A stretch of 64,000 nucleotides of DNA from Paludisphaera rhizosphaerae (GTDB taxonomy: Bacteria > Planctomycetota > Planctomycetia > Isosphaerales > Isosphaeraceae), in the NCBI RefSeq assembly GCF_011065895.1, contig NZ_JAALCR010000001.1:62001-126000 (forward strand), given 5' to 3'. How positions within the stretch are numbered: the stretch's first letter is position 1; every line of letters starts with the position of its first letter. Below the pieces are notes generated by a model. That model worked only from the letters and a program-made list of their open reading frames with translations, was not told the DNA's origin and searched no databases. Of the stretch, positions 38,080 to 46,545 are shown piece after piece. Both the position numbers and the translations under genes were made by a program.

Positions 38080-38722
38080 GGGCGGCCTCCTCGGGCAGGG
38101 CTTCCTCGGCGACGGGCGGCAGGGCGACCTCGGCCGCCGCGGTTTCGGGGGTGTTCCGCTCGTCGATGGTGATCGGGTGGTGGAGGTCGGAGTCCGGTTT
38201 GTTGCGGGCCATGGCGTAGATGTAGCCGGGGATCCAGCCCTCGCGATAGGTCTGGCGGCGAGCCTCGGCGGCGACGTCATCGATCGTCCAGCCGTCGCGT
38301 TCGTAGCGATACATGGCCACCGACGATCCCGTTCGACACGTCCCCCGGGCGCAGTGGACCAGGACAGGCCGGCGCTCGGGGGAGTCGACGACTTCGAGCA
38401 CCTTGCGGAACTGCTCCTCGCGGCCGAAGCCGTCCCCCGGCATCGGGAGATTGACGAAGCCGACGTTCATGGATTTCGCCAGGCTTCGTTCGACCTCCAT
38501 CTCCTTGCCGGGGAGCTGGAGGTTGACGACCGTCCGGATTCCGTACCGACGCACGGCTTCCACGAGTTGATCGCTCGTAAGCTGGCCGCTGCGATAGAGG
38601 ACGCCCGGTTTGACGACGTCCCAGTGATCCCATCGCAGCCTGTTCTGGCTGTCGAGTACGGCCATCCAGACGGCGGCGACGACGCCTGCCGCGAAGATCG
38701 CGCCGAGGAGGATTCTGCGCAT
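38069..38722 (-). CDS. Membrane-anchored dual-specificity/tyrosine phosphatase
   Basis: A 217-residue protein with an N-terminal membrane anchor (residues 4-22) and a cysteine phosphatase domain. The P-loop HCARGTCRTG supplies nucleophile Cys124 and Arg130 (CX5R), and the general-acid region includes PMPGDG. ATG 38722 is chosen because the anchor begins there. The stop overlaps the next gene's start by 11 bases. Relatives act on phosphotyrosine, phosphoinositides or lipid phosphates; coupling to a glycosyltransferase-like gene hints at a polyprenyl or lipid phosphate. Confidence 0.8.
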   Translation of the reverse strand: MRRILLGAIFAAGVVAAVWMAVLDSQNRLRWDHWDVVKPGVLYRSGQLTSDQLVEAVRRYGIRTVVNLQLPGKEMEVERSLAKSMNVGFVNLPMPGDGFGREEQFRKVLEVVDSPERRPVLVHCARGTCRTGSSVAMYRYERDGWTIDDVAAEARRQTYREGWIPGYIYAMARNKPDSDLHHPITIDERNTPETAAAEVALPPVAEEALPEEAAHDH

Positions 38723-39027
38723 TCGGCCCCGTCCTGTCCTGAGGAATCCGAACCGTTCCTGGTTCCGGCCGCTCGGAGCCGCAATAGGGGCGTGTGGTTG
38801 CTGCGCAGGGTGCAAGCCGGTCCGAGGCGGTCGGGCATGTTAGGCCAGTCTGTCGGATCGGTCAATGCGAACCACCGCCCGGGGCCGGACGCGCTTCTCA
38901 CCGCCTTGCCGCTAAGCCTATCAGAGCTATAGGATGAAGAGGCTCGAAGCCTCTGGAAGCGATCCTCCCACCCCGGCACGGGATGGATGACGTGAAGGTG
39001 CCGTGTACTCCTCCACAGGGTTCCCCG
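38723..39027. other. Divergent spacer between the phosphatase and dsbD genes
   Basis: No gene seen. A plus-strand TTGCCG (38906-38911) and TATAGG (38928-38933), 16 bases apart, are a moderate promoter candidate for the DsbD gene. Confidence 0.35.
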
Positions 39028-41877
39028 ATGATGCAACCTCACCTCGCCGGTCGCGCCGTTTCGGCGTTCGCCGTGGCGTTCGTCATGATGGCCGTCCCGG
39101 CCTTCGGCGACGGGCTCCAGCCCGCTCAGAAGGACAGCAATCCCCGGGGAAAGCCCAAGGATGCGGAGCTGACCGCGACCATCGAACCGGCCGAGGCCAA
39201 ACCGGGAGACGTCGTTCAGCTCACCGTGCATGCCAAGCTCAAGCGGGGCTGGCACATCTACACCTTCGCTGAAAAGCAGCGCGACGACGGCCCGCGCCAC
39301 ACCCTGTTTGACACGTTCGACCTGGCGGGGTTGGAGGCGGACGGCGCCTGGACGGCCTCGAAGCCGGCCGAGTCCAAGGCCGAGCCCGCCTTCGAGAACA
39401 AGGTCTTCGAGTTCTTCGAGGACGAGGTCTCCTGGAGCCTCCCCCTCAAGGTTCCGGCCGACGCCACGTCGGGCAAGAAGACAATCCGCGTTCAGGCGAG
39501 CTACCAGATCTGCAACGCCTCCAGTTGCAGCTTCCCGGGTCGATGGACGCTCCCCGATGCGGTCCTGACGGTCGTCGGCGGCAAGGCCGCCGCGCCGGAG
39601 GCCTCGCCCAAGGCTGCCCCGAAGAAGAAGGACACGCCCGAGAAGCTCCGGCCTCGGGGCGTGTCGCTGGCTCCTTCGATCTCGCCGGCCGAGGCGAAGC
39701 CGGGTGACACGGTGACCTACAAGGTGGCCGTCAAGCTGGAGCCGGGTCTTCATATTTACGACCTCGAGAAGCCCGGAGCGAATGGGAACGGCCCGGTGCC
39801 GACCGCGTTCGACCTTTTCGACACCGGCGGACTTCAAGCGTCCGGAGCCTGGAAGCCCTCGCACGAACCGACGGTCAAACCTGAGCCTGCCTTTGGCGAC
39901 AATGTGCTCGTCGAGTTCTTCGAGGACGAGGTCGCCTGGTCCACAGAGCTGAAGATTCCCGCCGGCGCCGCGCCCGGCGAGCATACGATCCAGAGCCAGA
40001 TCAACTACCAGATCTGCAATGAGAACTCCTGCTTCCCGCCGACCTATCAGTCGCTCCCCGAGGTCGTCGTGAAGGTGGTCGATGGGAACTCCACGGTCAC
40101 CCCGGCATCGGCCGCCGTGGCCGCGACGCCGGCCCCGCCCGCCGAGATTCCCGCTGCCGCCGCCGTGGCTGCGACGCCGGCCTCGCCCACTGAGACTCCT
40201 GCCGTGGCCGCCGTGGCTGCGACGCCGGCCCTACCTGCCGAGGCTCCGACCGCGTCCGTTGCGGCCTCCCCCGCTCCGGCCGCTGCGGCCGTCCCCGCGA
40301 AGCCGAGCGAAGAGCCGAAGCCCGCCTCCGCCGCTGCGACGGTTATCGGCAAGGCGCCGGCCGAGGAGGCTCCGGTCAGCGAGATCGCCCGGACGGCCCA
40401 GCAAGGTTTGATCCCCTTCCTGATCGCCTCCGCGCTGGGAGGGCTGTTTGCGCTGGTGATGCCCTGCGTTTGGCCGATGATCCCGATCACGGTCAACTTC
40501 TTCGTCAAGCAGGGGGCTCAGAAGGGCAAGGGCGGGACGACGGGCCTGGCCGTGGTTTACTGCCTGGCGATCATCGGGATTTTCACGATGGTCGGCGTGG
40601 TCTTCTCGTTCCTGTTCTCTCCGTCCTTCCTCCAGAACCTGGCCAACAACCCCTGGCTCAACCTGGTGGTCGCCGGCCTGTTCCTGGCCTTCGGTCTGAG
40701 CCTGCTGGGGATGTTCGAGATCAGCCTGCCGAGCTTCCTGCTGAACGCCTCGTCCCGCGGCGAAAGCCGAGGCGGGCTGGTGGGCATCATCTTCATGGCG
40801 CTCACGCTGACGATCACCTCGTTCACCTGCACGTTCCCCGTCGTCGGCGGCCTGCTCGTCATGGCCTCCCAGGGGAACTTCCTCTACCCGATCATCGGCC
40901 TCGCCACCTTTGCATCGGTCCTGGCGTTCCCGTTCTTCGTGCTGGCCCTCGCCCCCGGCCTGATCTCGAAGATGCCCCGCAGCGGCGACTGGATGAACTC
41001 GGTCAAGGTCGTCGGCGGCCTGGTGGAAATCGGTGCGGCGCTCAAGTTCCTGAACACCGCCGAACTCGGCTGGGTCACTCCTGAGAACGCCTGGTTCGAC
41101 GCCCAGGTCGTGCTGACGGCCTGGATCGTGCTCTCCGCGGTTTGCGGCGTCTATCTGCTGGGCCTCTTCCGTACGGACCACGACTACGACGAGGTGAAGG
41201 TCGGCTCCGGCCGGATCCTTTTCGGCTGCATGTTCCTGGGCCTGGCCCTCTACATGGCCCCCGCTCTCTTCGGCCGACCGCCGCAGAGCCTCGTCTGGGA
41301 CCGGATGATCGTGGGGATCCTGCCCCCCGACTCCAACGAACTCGTGGCCGAGACGCGGATCGCCAGCGCGACGGGTGCCGGCGAATCCGGCGAGGTCAAA
41401 GCGACCTCCACCGACCCGGCCCAGGCCGAACGCGAGCAGAAGAGCCTGCACGGCGTTCTCTGGGGGATGAGCCTAGACCAGGCCAAGGAGGAGGCCGCAG
41501 CCCAGAACCGGCCGATCCTCATCGACTTCACCGGCGTCAACTGCGCCAACTGCCGCCTGATGGAGCGGAACGTCCTGCCGAGGCCGGACGTGGTGAAGCT
41601 GCTCAAGGAGTTCGTGACGATCCAGCTCTACACCGACCGGGTCCCGATCGGCTCGCTCACGGCCGACCAGCGCGAGGAACTGGCCCAGGCCAACCAACTT
41701 CGCCAACTCGACCTGGCCGCCGAGCAAACCAACCCGTTCTACGTGATCCTTACGCCCGAGGGGAAAGTCGTCTCCTCGATGGGCGGCTACAACGAACCGC
41801 CCGTTTTCCAGGACTTCCTGACCAAGGCCCTCGATAAGGCCCGCGGCGCTTCCCGGGTCGCCCGGGCGGGCTTCTGA
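39028..41877 (+). CDS. DsbD-like thiol:disulfide interchange protein with duplicated sensor domain
   Basis: A 949-residue envelope reductase. After a signal peptide (to about residue 28) come two tandem DsbD-alpha-like domains, each with a cysteine pair (QICNASSC; QICNENSC), a Pro/Ala-rich linker of three 16-residue repeats, an eight-helix DsbD core with a membrane cysteine in VMPCVWP and another in TSFTCTFP, and a C-terminal thioredoxin domain with Cys839/Cys842 (NCANC). It moves electrons from cytoplasmic thioredoxin to periplasmic partners. The doubled N-terminal domain is unlike the single one of E. coli DsbD. ATG 39031 is an alternative start. Confidence 0.88.
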   Translation: MMQPHLAGRAVSAFAVAFVMMAVPAFGDGLQPAQKDSNPRGKPKDAELTATIEPAEAKPGDVVQLTVHAKLKRGWHIYTFAEKQRDDGPRHTLFDTFDLAGLEADGAWTASKPAESKAEPAFENKVFEFFEDEVSWSLPLKVPADATSGKKTIRVQASYQICNASSCSFPGRWTLPDAVLTVVGGKAAAPEASPKAAPKKKDTPEKLRPRGVSLAPSISPAEAKPGDTVTYKVAVKLEPGLHIYDLEKPGANGNGPVPTAFDLFDTGGLQASGAWKPSHEPTVKPEPAFGDNVLVEFFEDEVAWSTELKIPAGAAPGEHTIQSQINYQICNENSCFPPTYQSLPEVVVKVVDGNSTVTPASAAVAATPAPPAEIPAAAAVAATPASPTETPAVAAVAATPALPAEAPTASVAASPAPAAAAVPAKPSEEPKPASAAATVIGKAPAEEAPVSEIARTAQQGLIPFLIASALGGLFALVMPCVWPMIPITVNFFVKQGAQKGKGGTTGLAVVYCLAIIGIFTMVGVVFSFLFSPSFLQNLANNPWLNLVVAGLFLAFGLSLLGMFEISLPSFLLNASSRGESRGGLVGIIFMALTLTITSFTCTFPVVGGLLVMASQGNFLYPIIGLATFASVLAFPFFVLALAPGLISKMPRSGDWMNSVKVVGGLVEIGAALKFLNTAELGWVTPENAWFDAQVVLTAWIVLSAVCGVYLLGLFRTDHDYDEVKVGSGRILFGCMFLGLALYMAPALFGRPPQSLVWDRMIVGILPPDSNELVAETRIASATGAGESGEVKATSTDPAQAEREQKSLHGVLWGMSLDQAKEEAAAQNRPILIDFTGVNCANCRLMERNVLPRPDVVKLLKEFVTIQLYTDRVPIGSLTADQREELAQANQLRQLDLAAEQTNPFYVILTPEGKVVSSMGGYNEPPVFQDFLTKALDKARGASRVARAGF
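40111..40254 (+). repeat. Three 48-base tandem repeats in the DsbD linker
   Basis: The string GCCGCCGTGGC recurs at 40111, 40159 and 40207, exactly 48 bases apart. Each unit encodes 16 residues of the form AVAATPAxPxExPAxA. A degenerate partial fourth unit follows. The in-frame length suggests a minisatellite that varies linker length without breaking the gene. Confidence 0.75.
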
Positions 41878-41927
41878 ACTGGAGCGAGTCGTTCAAGCTG
41901 GCCAATCGCATCCAATCGACCCTCCCG

Positions 41928-42227
41928 GTGATTGGGTCCGATTGGCTTCTTTCGTGCGAGTGGACGACTGAAGCCAATGGGCGCAACTTTCTTGTAGGCA
42001 TCGGGTTGGGGCGCGATTTTCACTCTCGGCAGTGGGTTCGTTCGATCGCTCTGGATGAAGCGTTGCCGCATACCCTCACGAGTTCGCAGACACTGACAGC
42101 CGCATTTTCAAAAGCCCTCCTATCTCTAGAGTGGCTCTCGGCGGCGATTCATATCTCTGAAATCTCGGACGGATGGGAGGGTGGAATCGATTGGTGGGTC
42201 ACCAGCCCATGGCCAGCGTTAAGGTGA
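41928..42227 (+). CDS. Possible small hypothetical protein or gene remnant
   Basis: A 99-residue frame starting at GTG 41928. Composition looks protein-like (SDWLLSCEWTTEANG, SLEWLSAAIHISEI, WEGGIDWWV), and the frame stays open back into the end of dsbD, so the true start is unclear or lost. There is no ribosome site. Codon use is less GC-biased than its neighbours. It may be a remnant of an acquired gene. The rest of 42228-42468 shows nothing convincing. Confidence 0.35.
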   Translation: MIGSDWLLSCEWTTEANGRNFLVGIGLGRDFHSRQWVRSIALDEALPHTLTSSQTLTAAFSKALLSLEWLSAAIHISEISDGWEGGIDWWVTSPWPALR

Positions 42228-42468
42228 CCTTCGCGTTCATGCTGAGGATGCGATGCACGCCGGAGAGGCGCGGTTTGTACAATCCTCGACGAGCAATGAC
42301 GATCAGGAAGTCGCCTGCTCGGGTGCCGGATTGCTTCGTCGCCGGTCTGATGTACGTCCAGCAGCTCGTTTGACGAGCCGATGCGAAGCGGTCGTAGAGT
42401 GCCCCCTCATTGCCGTGGCCTGGCCCACAGCCCGGAGCTGATGGTGTTTCTCATGGGAGCCGAATCAG

Positions 42469-42888
42469 ATGGGGACTGACTGGGAATACTATAGTCCACG
42501 GCCTGATGACGCTCGCATGGCCGCTGAACGCGAGCGAATCGATTTTTTCCGAGAGCAGCCGCTTGAGGCGGAGTCGAACTGGCGACTGATCCTCGTCCAG
42601 TTGGATGACTTCGGTGGCCCGCCGCCCCCAGAGTTCTACTTCGACCGATGCAGGGAAACGCTTCGAAGTCGTGGGTTCTCAAATGCGGTCGTCGACGAGA
42701 TGGAGAGAATCGTCCACGAGATCGTCCTGCCCTACAACGAACAGTTGCCGTACCCCGATCTCTGGCCACGCGACGAGATCTTGGAACCTGCCATCGATTG
42801 GCATTTCAGGAATGGAGCGATCGACGAGGTCCGCAGAAACAAGTTGCTTGAATTCGCTGGTCACCTCCGACCTCAGTCCAGCACGTGA
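42469..42888 (+). CDS. Hypothetical protein
   Basis: A 139-residue soluble protein I do not recognise, rich in acidic and aromatic residues (DWEYYSPRPDD, FYFDRCRETLR, PYPDLWPRDEIL). It has no signal peptide or membrane segment. It lies in the lower-GC patch beside the PIN/HTH toxin-antitoxin pair and converges on it. An immunity or accessory role is possible but unsupported. Confidence 0.6.
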   Translation: MGTDWEYYSPRPDDARMAAERERIDFFREQPLEAESNWRLILVQLDDFGGPPPPEFYFDRCRETLRSRGFSNAVVDEMERIVHEIVLPYNEQLPYPDLWPRDEILEPAIDWHFRNGAIDEVRRNKLLEFAGHLRPQSST

Positions 42889-42988
42889 AGGTCGACCAAG
42901 AGGAAATATTGGATAATGTTTATATTAGAGGTTCAGATTTTAACGGTTGCAGCAGACTGGTACGAGTTCGATGTGCAGGTTACTGCTG

Positions 42989-43561
42989 TTATAGCCTCTC
43001 TTCGACGGCCCGAAGCAATACGACGCTCCGGTCGAGGCCTACCTTCTCAAGAGTGGCAAGGTGCTCGGAGATCGACTTCGGCGGGTTTTTGAGTAGTCCT
43101 CGCTGATTCTGGACCGCCTGATAGACCTCCTCCTCAAACTCTTCCAGCAATTGGACGAGGAAGGCGTCCGGATGAATGGCGGCGACACCGTGCGGTCGCG
43201 TCAGTTCTCCGGGAAAGTCCTTCAGATTGAAGGTGACGATGCTCTCCGCCCCAGCGTGGATCGCCGCTGCCAGCACATGACGGTCGTCCGCGTCCGGCAG
43301 GTTCAGTGTGGGGATCAGCGGCTCGTATCCAATCACGAGACAGTCTGGGATGGCCGCGTCCATAAGTCGACAACAGCGGGCCAGGCTCGCGGCGGCGACT
43401 TCGGGCCGGACGTTTAGGACGCTACGAGTCCACTCCTCGTGGATGGCGACGGTCCATCTTGGGCGACATGCCCCGGTGATACCCAGCCAGACGAAGAGGT
43501 CCCTCAGGGATGGCGGGAAGAGGATGCAGGAATCGTAAAGGACGGTCGGGGGGCGGCTCAT
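42989..43561 (-). CDS. PIN-domain toxin (VapC-like ribonuclease)
   Basis: A 190-residue PIN-domain nuclease. The acidic catalytic set is visible: Asp10 (YDSC), Glu42/43 (HEEW), Asp93 (DADDRHVLAAA) and Asp115 (NLKDFP). It belongs to the long PIN subgroup whose C-terminal half continues with a helical region (SISEHLATLEKVGL), normally paired with an HTH antitoxin. Its start overlaps the antitoxin stop by four bases (ATGA). Expected activity is cleavage of tRNA or other RNA when the antitoxin is degraded. Confidence 0.88.
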   Translation of the reverse strand: MSRPPTVLYDSCILFPPSLRDLFVWLGITGACRPRWTVAIHEEWTRSVLNVRPEVAAASLARCCRLMDAAIPDCLVIGYEPLIPTLNLPDADDRHVLAAAIHAGAESIVTFNLKDFPGELTRPHGVAAIHPDAFLVQLLEEFEEEVYQAVQNQRGLLKNPPKSISEHLATLEKVGLDRSVVLLRAVEERL

Positions 43562-44022
43562 TTCGGATCAGCGTCGTACAACCCCAGTTCACCGGTCAAA
43601 GCCGCCAACTCTTCCATCGACTTCAACTGTCCCGCGAACATCGTCTTCTTATAGGTCAGCACGTCGCCTAACAGAAGCCGGCGATGGAGACCAACCTTGC
43701 GGGCCGGTAGCGCCCCTTCATCGACCAGTTTGGCGACGTACGGGCGTGAGACGTTGAGGATGTCCGCTGCCTGTTGGGTGGACAACTCGGATTCGACCGG
43801 CGTGACGGCGATCGCTCGACCTCGCCCTAACTCCTCCAAGACTTGAAGGAGGGCCCTTTCTGCAGACGGAGGGAGCGTCATCGTCTCTCCGGTATCCACG
43901 TCGCGGAACTCGAGCGAGGACTTGCTCCTTTGAAGATGCGATGACAGCGCCACGCACGTCTTCTGCGCCATCAGCACTTCCGACTCTGCCGGTTCGATGA
44001 TCTCATGCTTGTTGTTCGCCAT
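43558..44022 (-). CDS. HTH (excisionase-type) antitoxin
   Basis: A 154-residue protein. The C-terminal half holds a MerR/excisionase-like helix-turn-helix (STQQAADILNVSRPYVAKLV, about residues 84-103) that would bind the module's own promoter; the rest should bind the PIN toxin. ATG 44022 has a GAGGAAGG ribosome site. It precedes the toxin with a four-base overlap, the usual order for autoregulated type II modules. Confidence 0.85.
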   Translation of the reverse strand: MANNKHEIIEPAESEVLMAQKTCVALSSHLQRSKSSLEFRDVDTGETMTLPPSAERALLQVLEELGRGRAIAVTPVESELSTQQAADILNVSRPYVAKLVDEGALPARKVGLHRRLLLGDVLTYKKTMFAGQLKSMEELAALTGELGLYDADPK

Positions 44023-44052
44023 GGCGCACCTTCCTCGCAAAGGTTTGAGGAT

Positions 44053-44082
44053 AGTGTATCATGCGTCTCGAAGCCAACGCAA
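44053..44082 (-). promoter_or_regulatory. Promoter of the toxin-antitoxin module
   Basis: On the minus strand TTGCGT (44082-44077) and TACACT (44058-44053) are 18 bases apart, starting about 30 bases before the antitoxin ATG. The surrounding sequence is notably lower in GC. Confidence 0.5.
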
Positions 44083-44180
44083 CAGGCGAAATAAACGAAA
44101 CAGGCTCGGCTGTTGTACAAATGACCCGGCTTGAACCGCGAAAACACATCGTCGTATTTTGATGTGTTCGCCGAATCCGG

Positions 44181-45203
44181 TTAACGAGCCGGCCGGTACA
44201 AGGGCGGCAATCCCAACCCCGAACGCACTTTCTCAACCTCGACGGGGTCGTTGACGGGGTGTTCGGGGACGCGGCCGGCGAGGACGTCGAGGACGCCTTC
44301 GGCGACCATGGTGGCCATGTTGCGGAGGCCTTCCTCGGTCTGGGCGGCGCTGTGGGGGGTGAGCATGACGTCGGGGCGGCCGATCAGGGGGTGGTTGGGG
44401 GGCGGGGGTTCGACGTCGAAGACGTCGGCGCCGTATCCCCAGAGGAGGCGGGCGTCGAGGGCGTCGGCCACGGCTTCCTCGTCGACGACGGGGCCGCGAC
44501 TGGTGTTGATGAGGATGCAGCCTTCCTTGACGTTTGCCAGCGCCGCGCGATTCATCAGGCGGCGTGTGCTTCCGTCGAGCGGGACGTGGATGCTGATATA
44601 GTCCGACTGGCGGAGCAATTCATCGAAGCTCACGCGAGTCGCGCCAGCCCGCAGTTCGGCGTCTTCGGGGGGGCCGATGATGTCGTGGTAGAGGACTTGC
44701 ATCCCGAATCCATGTTTTGCGGTTTCACCCAGTCGCTTGCCGATTCGGCCGAATCCGACGATGCCCAGCGTCCGCCCCAGGATTTCGCGGCCTCGCATGC
44801 TGGTGCGGGCGGCGTAGTTGCCGGCCTCCAGCTCCTTCATCATGATCGGGAAGTGCTTGGACAGGCCGATCATCATGGCGATGACGTGTTCGACCACGTC
44901 CTGCGTGTTCGCCCCCGGCGTGTAGACGACCTGAATTCCTCGGGCGGTGGCGGCGGGGACGTCGATGTGATCGAAGCCGACGCCGTGGCGGGCGACGACC
45001 TTGAGCTTGGGCGCCCAGCTCAGGACCTCAGCGTCGATCTTGCCGGCGGTCCGCGTGATGATCGCGTCGGCGTCTCGCGCCGCGGCCTCGATGGCGGCGC
45101 GGTCCTTGGGATCGGCCACGACGATTTCGGCGGCCTCGCGGACGAGCCGCATGCCGGCCTCGTCCATACCCGTCAACATGAGAACGATCGGCCGATCCGG
45201 CAT
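44181..45203 (-). CDS. D-2-hydroxyacid dehydrogenase
   Basis: A 340-residue NAD-dependent dehydrogenase of the SerA/hydroxypyruvate reductase group. The Rossmann motif GFGRIGKRLG is followed by the catalytic Arg in NTSRGP, Glu in FDVEPPP and His in TPHSAA. There is no ACT regulatory domain, so it is probably not a feedback-controlled SerA. It is divergent from the GT39 gene. A second family member is at 54034. Confidence 0.88.
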   Translation of the reverse strand: MPDRPIVLMLTGMDEAGMRLVREAAEIVVADPKDRAAIEAAARDADAIITRTAGKIDAEVLSWAPKLKVVARHGVGFDHIDVPAATARGIQVVYTPGANTQDVVEHVIAMMIGLSKHFPIMMKELEAGNYAARTSMRGREILGRTLGIVGFGRIGKRLGETAKHGFGMQVLYHDIIGPPEDAELRAGATRVSFDELLRQSDYISIHVPLDGSTRRLMNRAALANVKEGCILINTSRGPVVDEEAVADALDARLLWGYGADVFDVEPPPPNHPLIGRPDVMLTPHSAAQTEEGLRNMATMVAEGVLDVLAGRVPEHPVNDPVEVEKVRSGLGLPPLYRPAR

Positions 45204-45327
45204 TTCGTGTCACCAGGGGGAGAGAAAGCGTCTGCGTCGATGACGTCCGGGAGGATGGGTTACTATCATGAGAAGATCCCGGGCGACGGTCCCGGGTTCG
45301 GGACGACGTCCTAGATTAAGTGCCTTC

Positions 45328-46545
45328 ATGACCCGTGACAATCCATGGACGTCGGCCGTCGTCCCCTTCGTCGTCGCCGTGGCGATCCTCGCTCGCCTCG
45401 CCGCGATGTTCCCAGCGTCGGGCCGATTCGACGATCCCGACAACTATCTCCCCCTGGCCGCTTCACTGGCGGCCGGAGAAGGGTTGTCGCACAAGGGACG
45501 TCCAACGGCCTATCGACCGCCGCTCTACCCCCTCCTGCTGGCCCCCCTGCTCCGCGTTTCGCCCTCGGGTGAGACTCCGACGACCGGGATCGCCCTGCTC
45601 CACCTGGGACTCGGGGCCGGGACGGCCTGGTGCGTGGTCCTCGCGGCCCGGCGGTTGGGGGCCTCGGAGTTTCGGGGGCTCGCGGCGGGCCTGATCGTCG
45701 CCCTCGATCCCGTGCTGGTGTGGCAGTCGCGCTACGTGATGACGGAGACGCCCGCCGCCTTCCTGACGGCCGCGGCGCTGGCGACGGCGGCGGCCGGCGG
45801 CTTCCGATCCGCCGGGGGGGCGGGTCTCCTGCTGGGGCTGGCGGGGCTCTGTCGGCCGAGCGCACTCCCCGGCGCAGGGCTGGTTGCGCTCGCCGCCGCG
45901 ATCGTCCCGCCCGGCGATCGAAACGAACGTGTGAAGCGGGCTGCGGTACTGGGCTTCGCCGTCGTGATCGTCCTGTCGCCCTGGGCGGTCAGGAACCGCA
46001 TCGCGCTCGGCGAGTTCGTCTGGACGACGACCCACGGCGGTTACACGCTGGCCCTGGCGAACAACGAGGTCTACTACCGCGACGTCCTCGACGGCCCACC
46101 GGGGCGCGTGTGGACGGGCCGCGACCAGTGGGCGTGGTGGGACTCAGTGAACCGTCGCACGGCCGGGATGCCGGAGCCGGTCGCCGACCGGTTCATGCGT
46201 GACGAGGCCATCGACCTGGCCCGACGTCAGCCAGTTGCGTTCGCGAGGGCCTGCCTTTCCCGTCTGGAGACCTTCTGGAGTCCGACCCCGGCCGCTGGCG
46301 TGTATTCAACCCGCGTGCGCGCGGTGACTCTGGCCTGGACGCTCCCCTTGTTCACGGCGTTCGCCATCGGCCTGGCATCGCCGACGTTCCGTCGCTGGCC
46401 GGGAATCGTGGCGCCTTGCCTGATTTTGGGCCTGACGATCGTTCACGCGTTCTACTGGACCGACCTGCGGATGCGTGCGCCGATCGTCCCGGCGATCGCG
46501 CTGGTCGCCGCTTTCGCCTCGTTCCCGTGGCGAAGGGGAAGTTAG
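45328..46545 (+). CDS. GT39/ArnT-like membrane glycosyltransferase
   Basis: A 405-residue GT-C enzyme with an acidic pair in the first loop (GRFDDPDNYLPLAASLAAGE) and the YRPPLYPLLLAPLL motif typical of ArnT/PMT-like proteins, then about nine membrane segments. It would transfer a sugar from a polyprenyl-phosphate donor. ATG 45328 matches the start of the hydrophobic region. Its stop overlaps by four bases the stop of the convergent GT2-GtrA gene, whose product may make its donor. Confidence 0.78.
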   Translation: MTRDNPWTSAVVPFVVAVAILARLAAMFPASGRFDDPDNYLPLAASLAAGEGLSHKGRPTAYRPPLYPLLLAPLLRVSPSGETPTTGIALLHLGLGAGTAWCVVLAARRLGASEFRGLAAGLIVALDPVLVWQSRYVMTETPAAFLTAAALATAAAGGFRSAGGAGLLLGLAGLCRPSALPGAGLVALAAAIVPPGDRNERVKRAAVLGFAVVIVLSPWAVRNRIALGEFVWTTTHGGYTLALANNEVYYRDVLDGPPGRVWTGRDQWAWWDSVNRRTAGMPEPVADRFMRDEAIDLARRQPVAFARACLSRLETFWSPTPAAGVYSTRVRAVTLAWTLPLFTAFAIGLASPTFRRWPGIVAPCLILGLTIVHAFYWTDLRMRAPIVPAIALVAAFASFPWRRGS

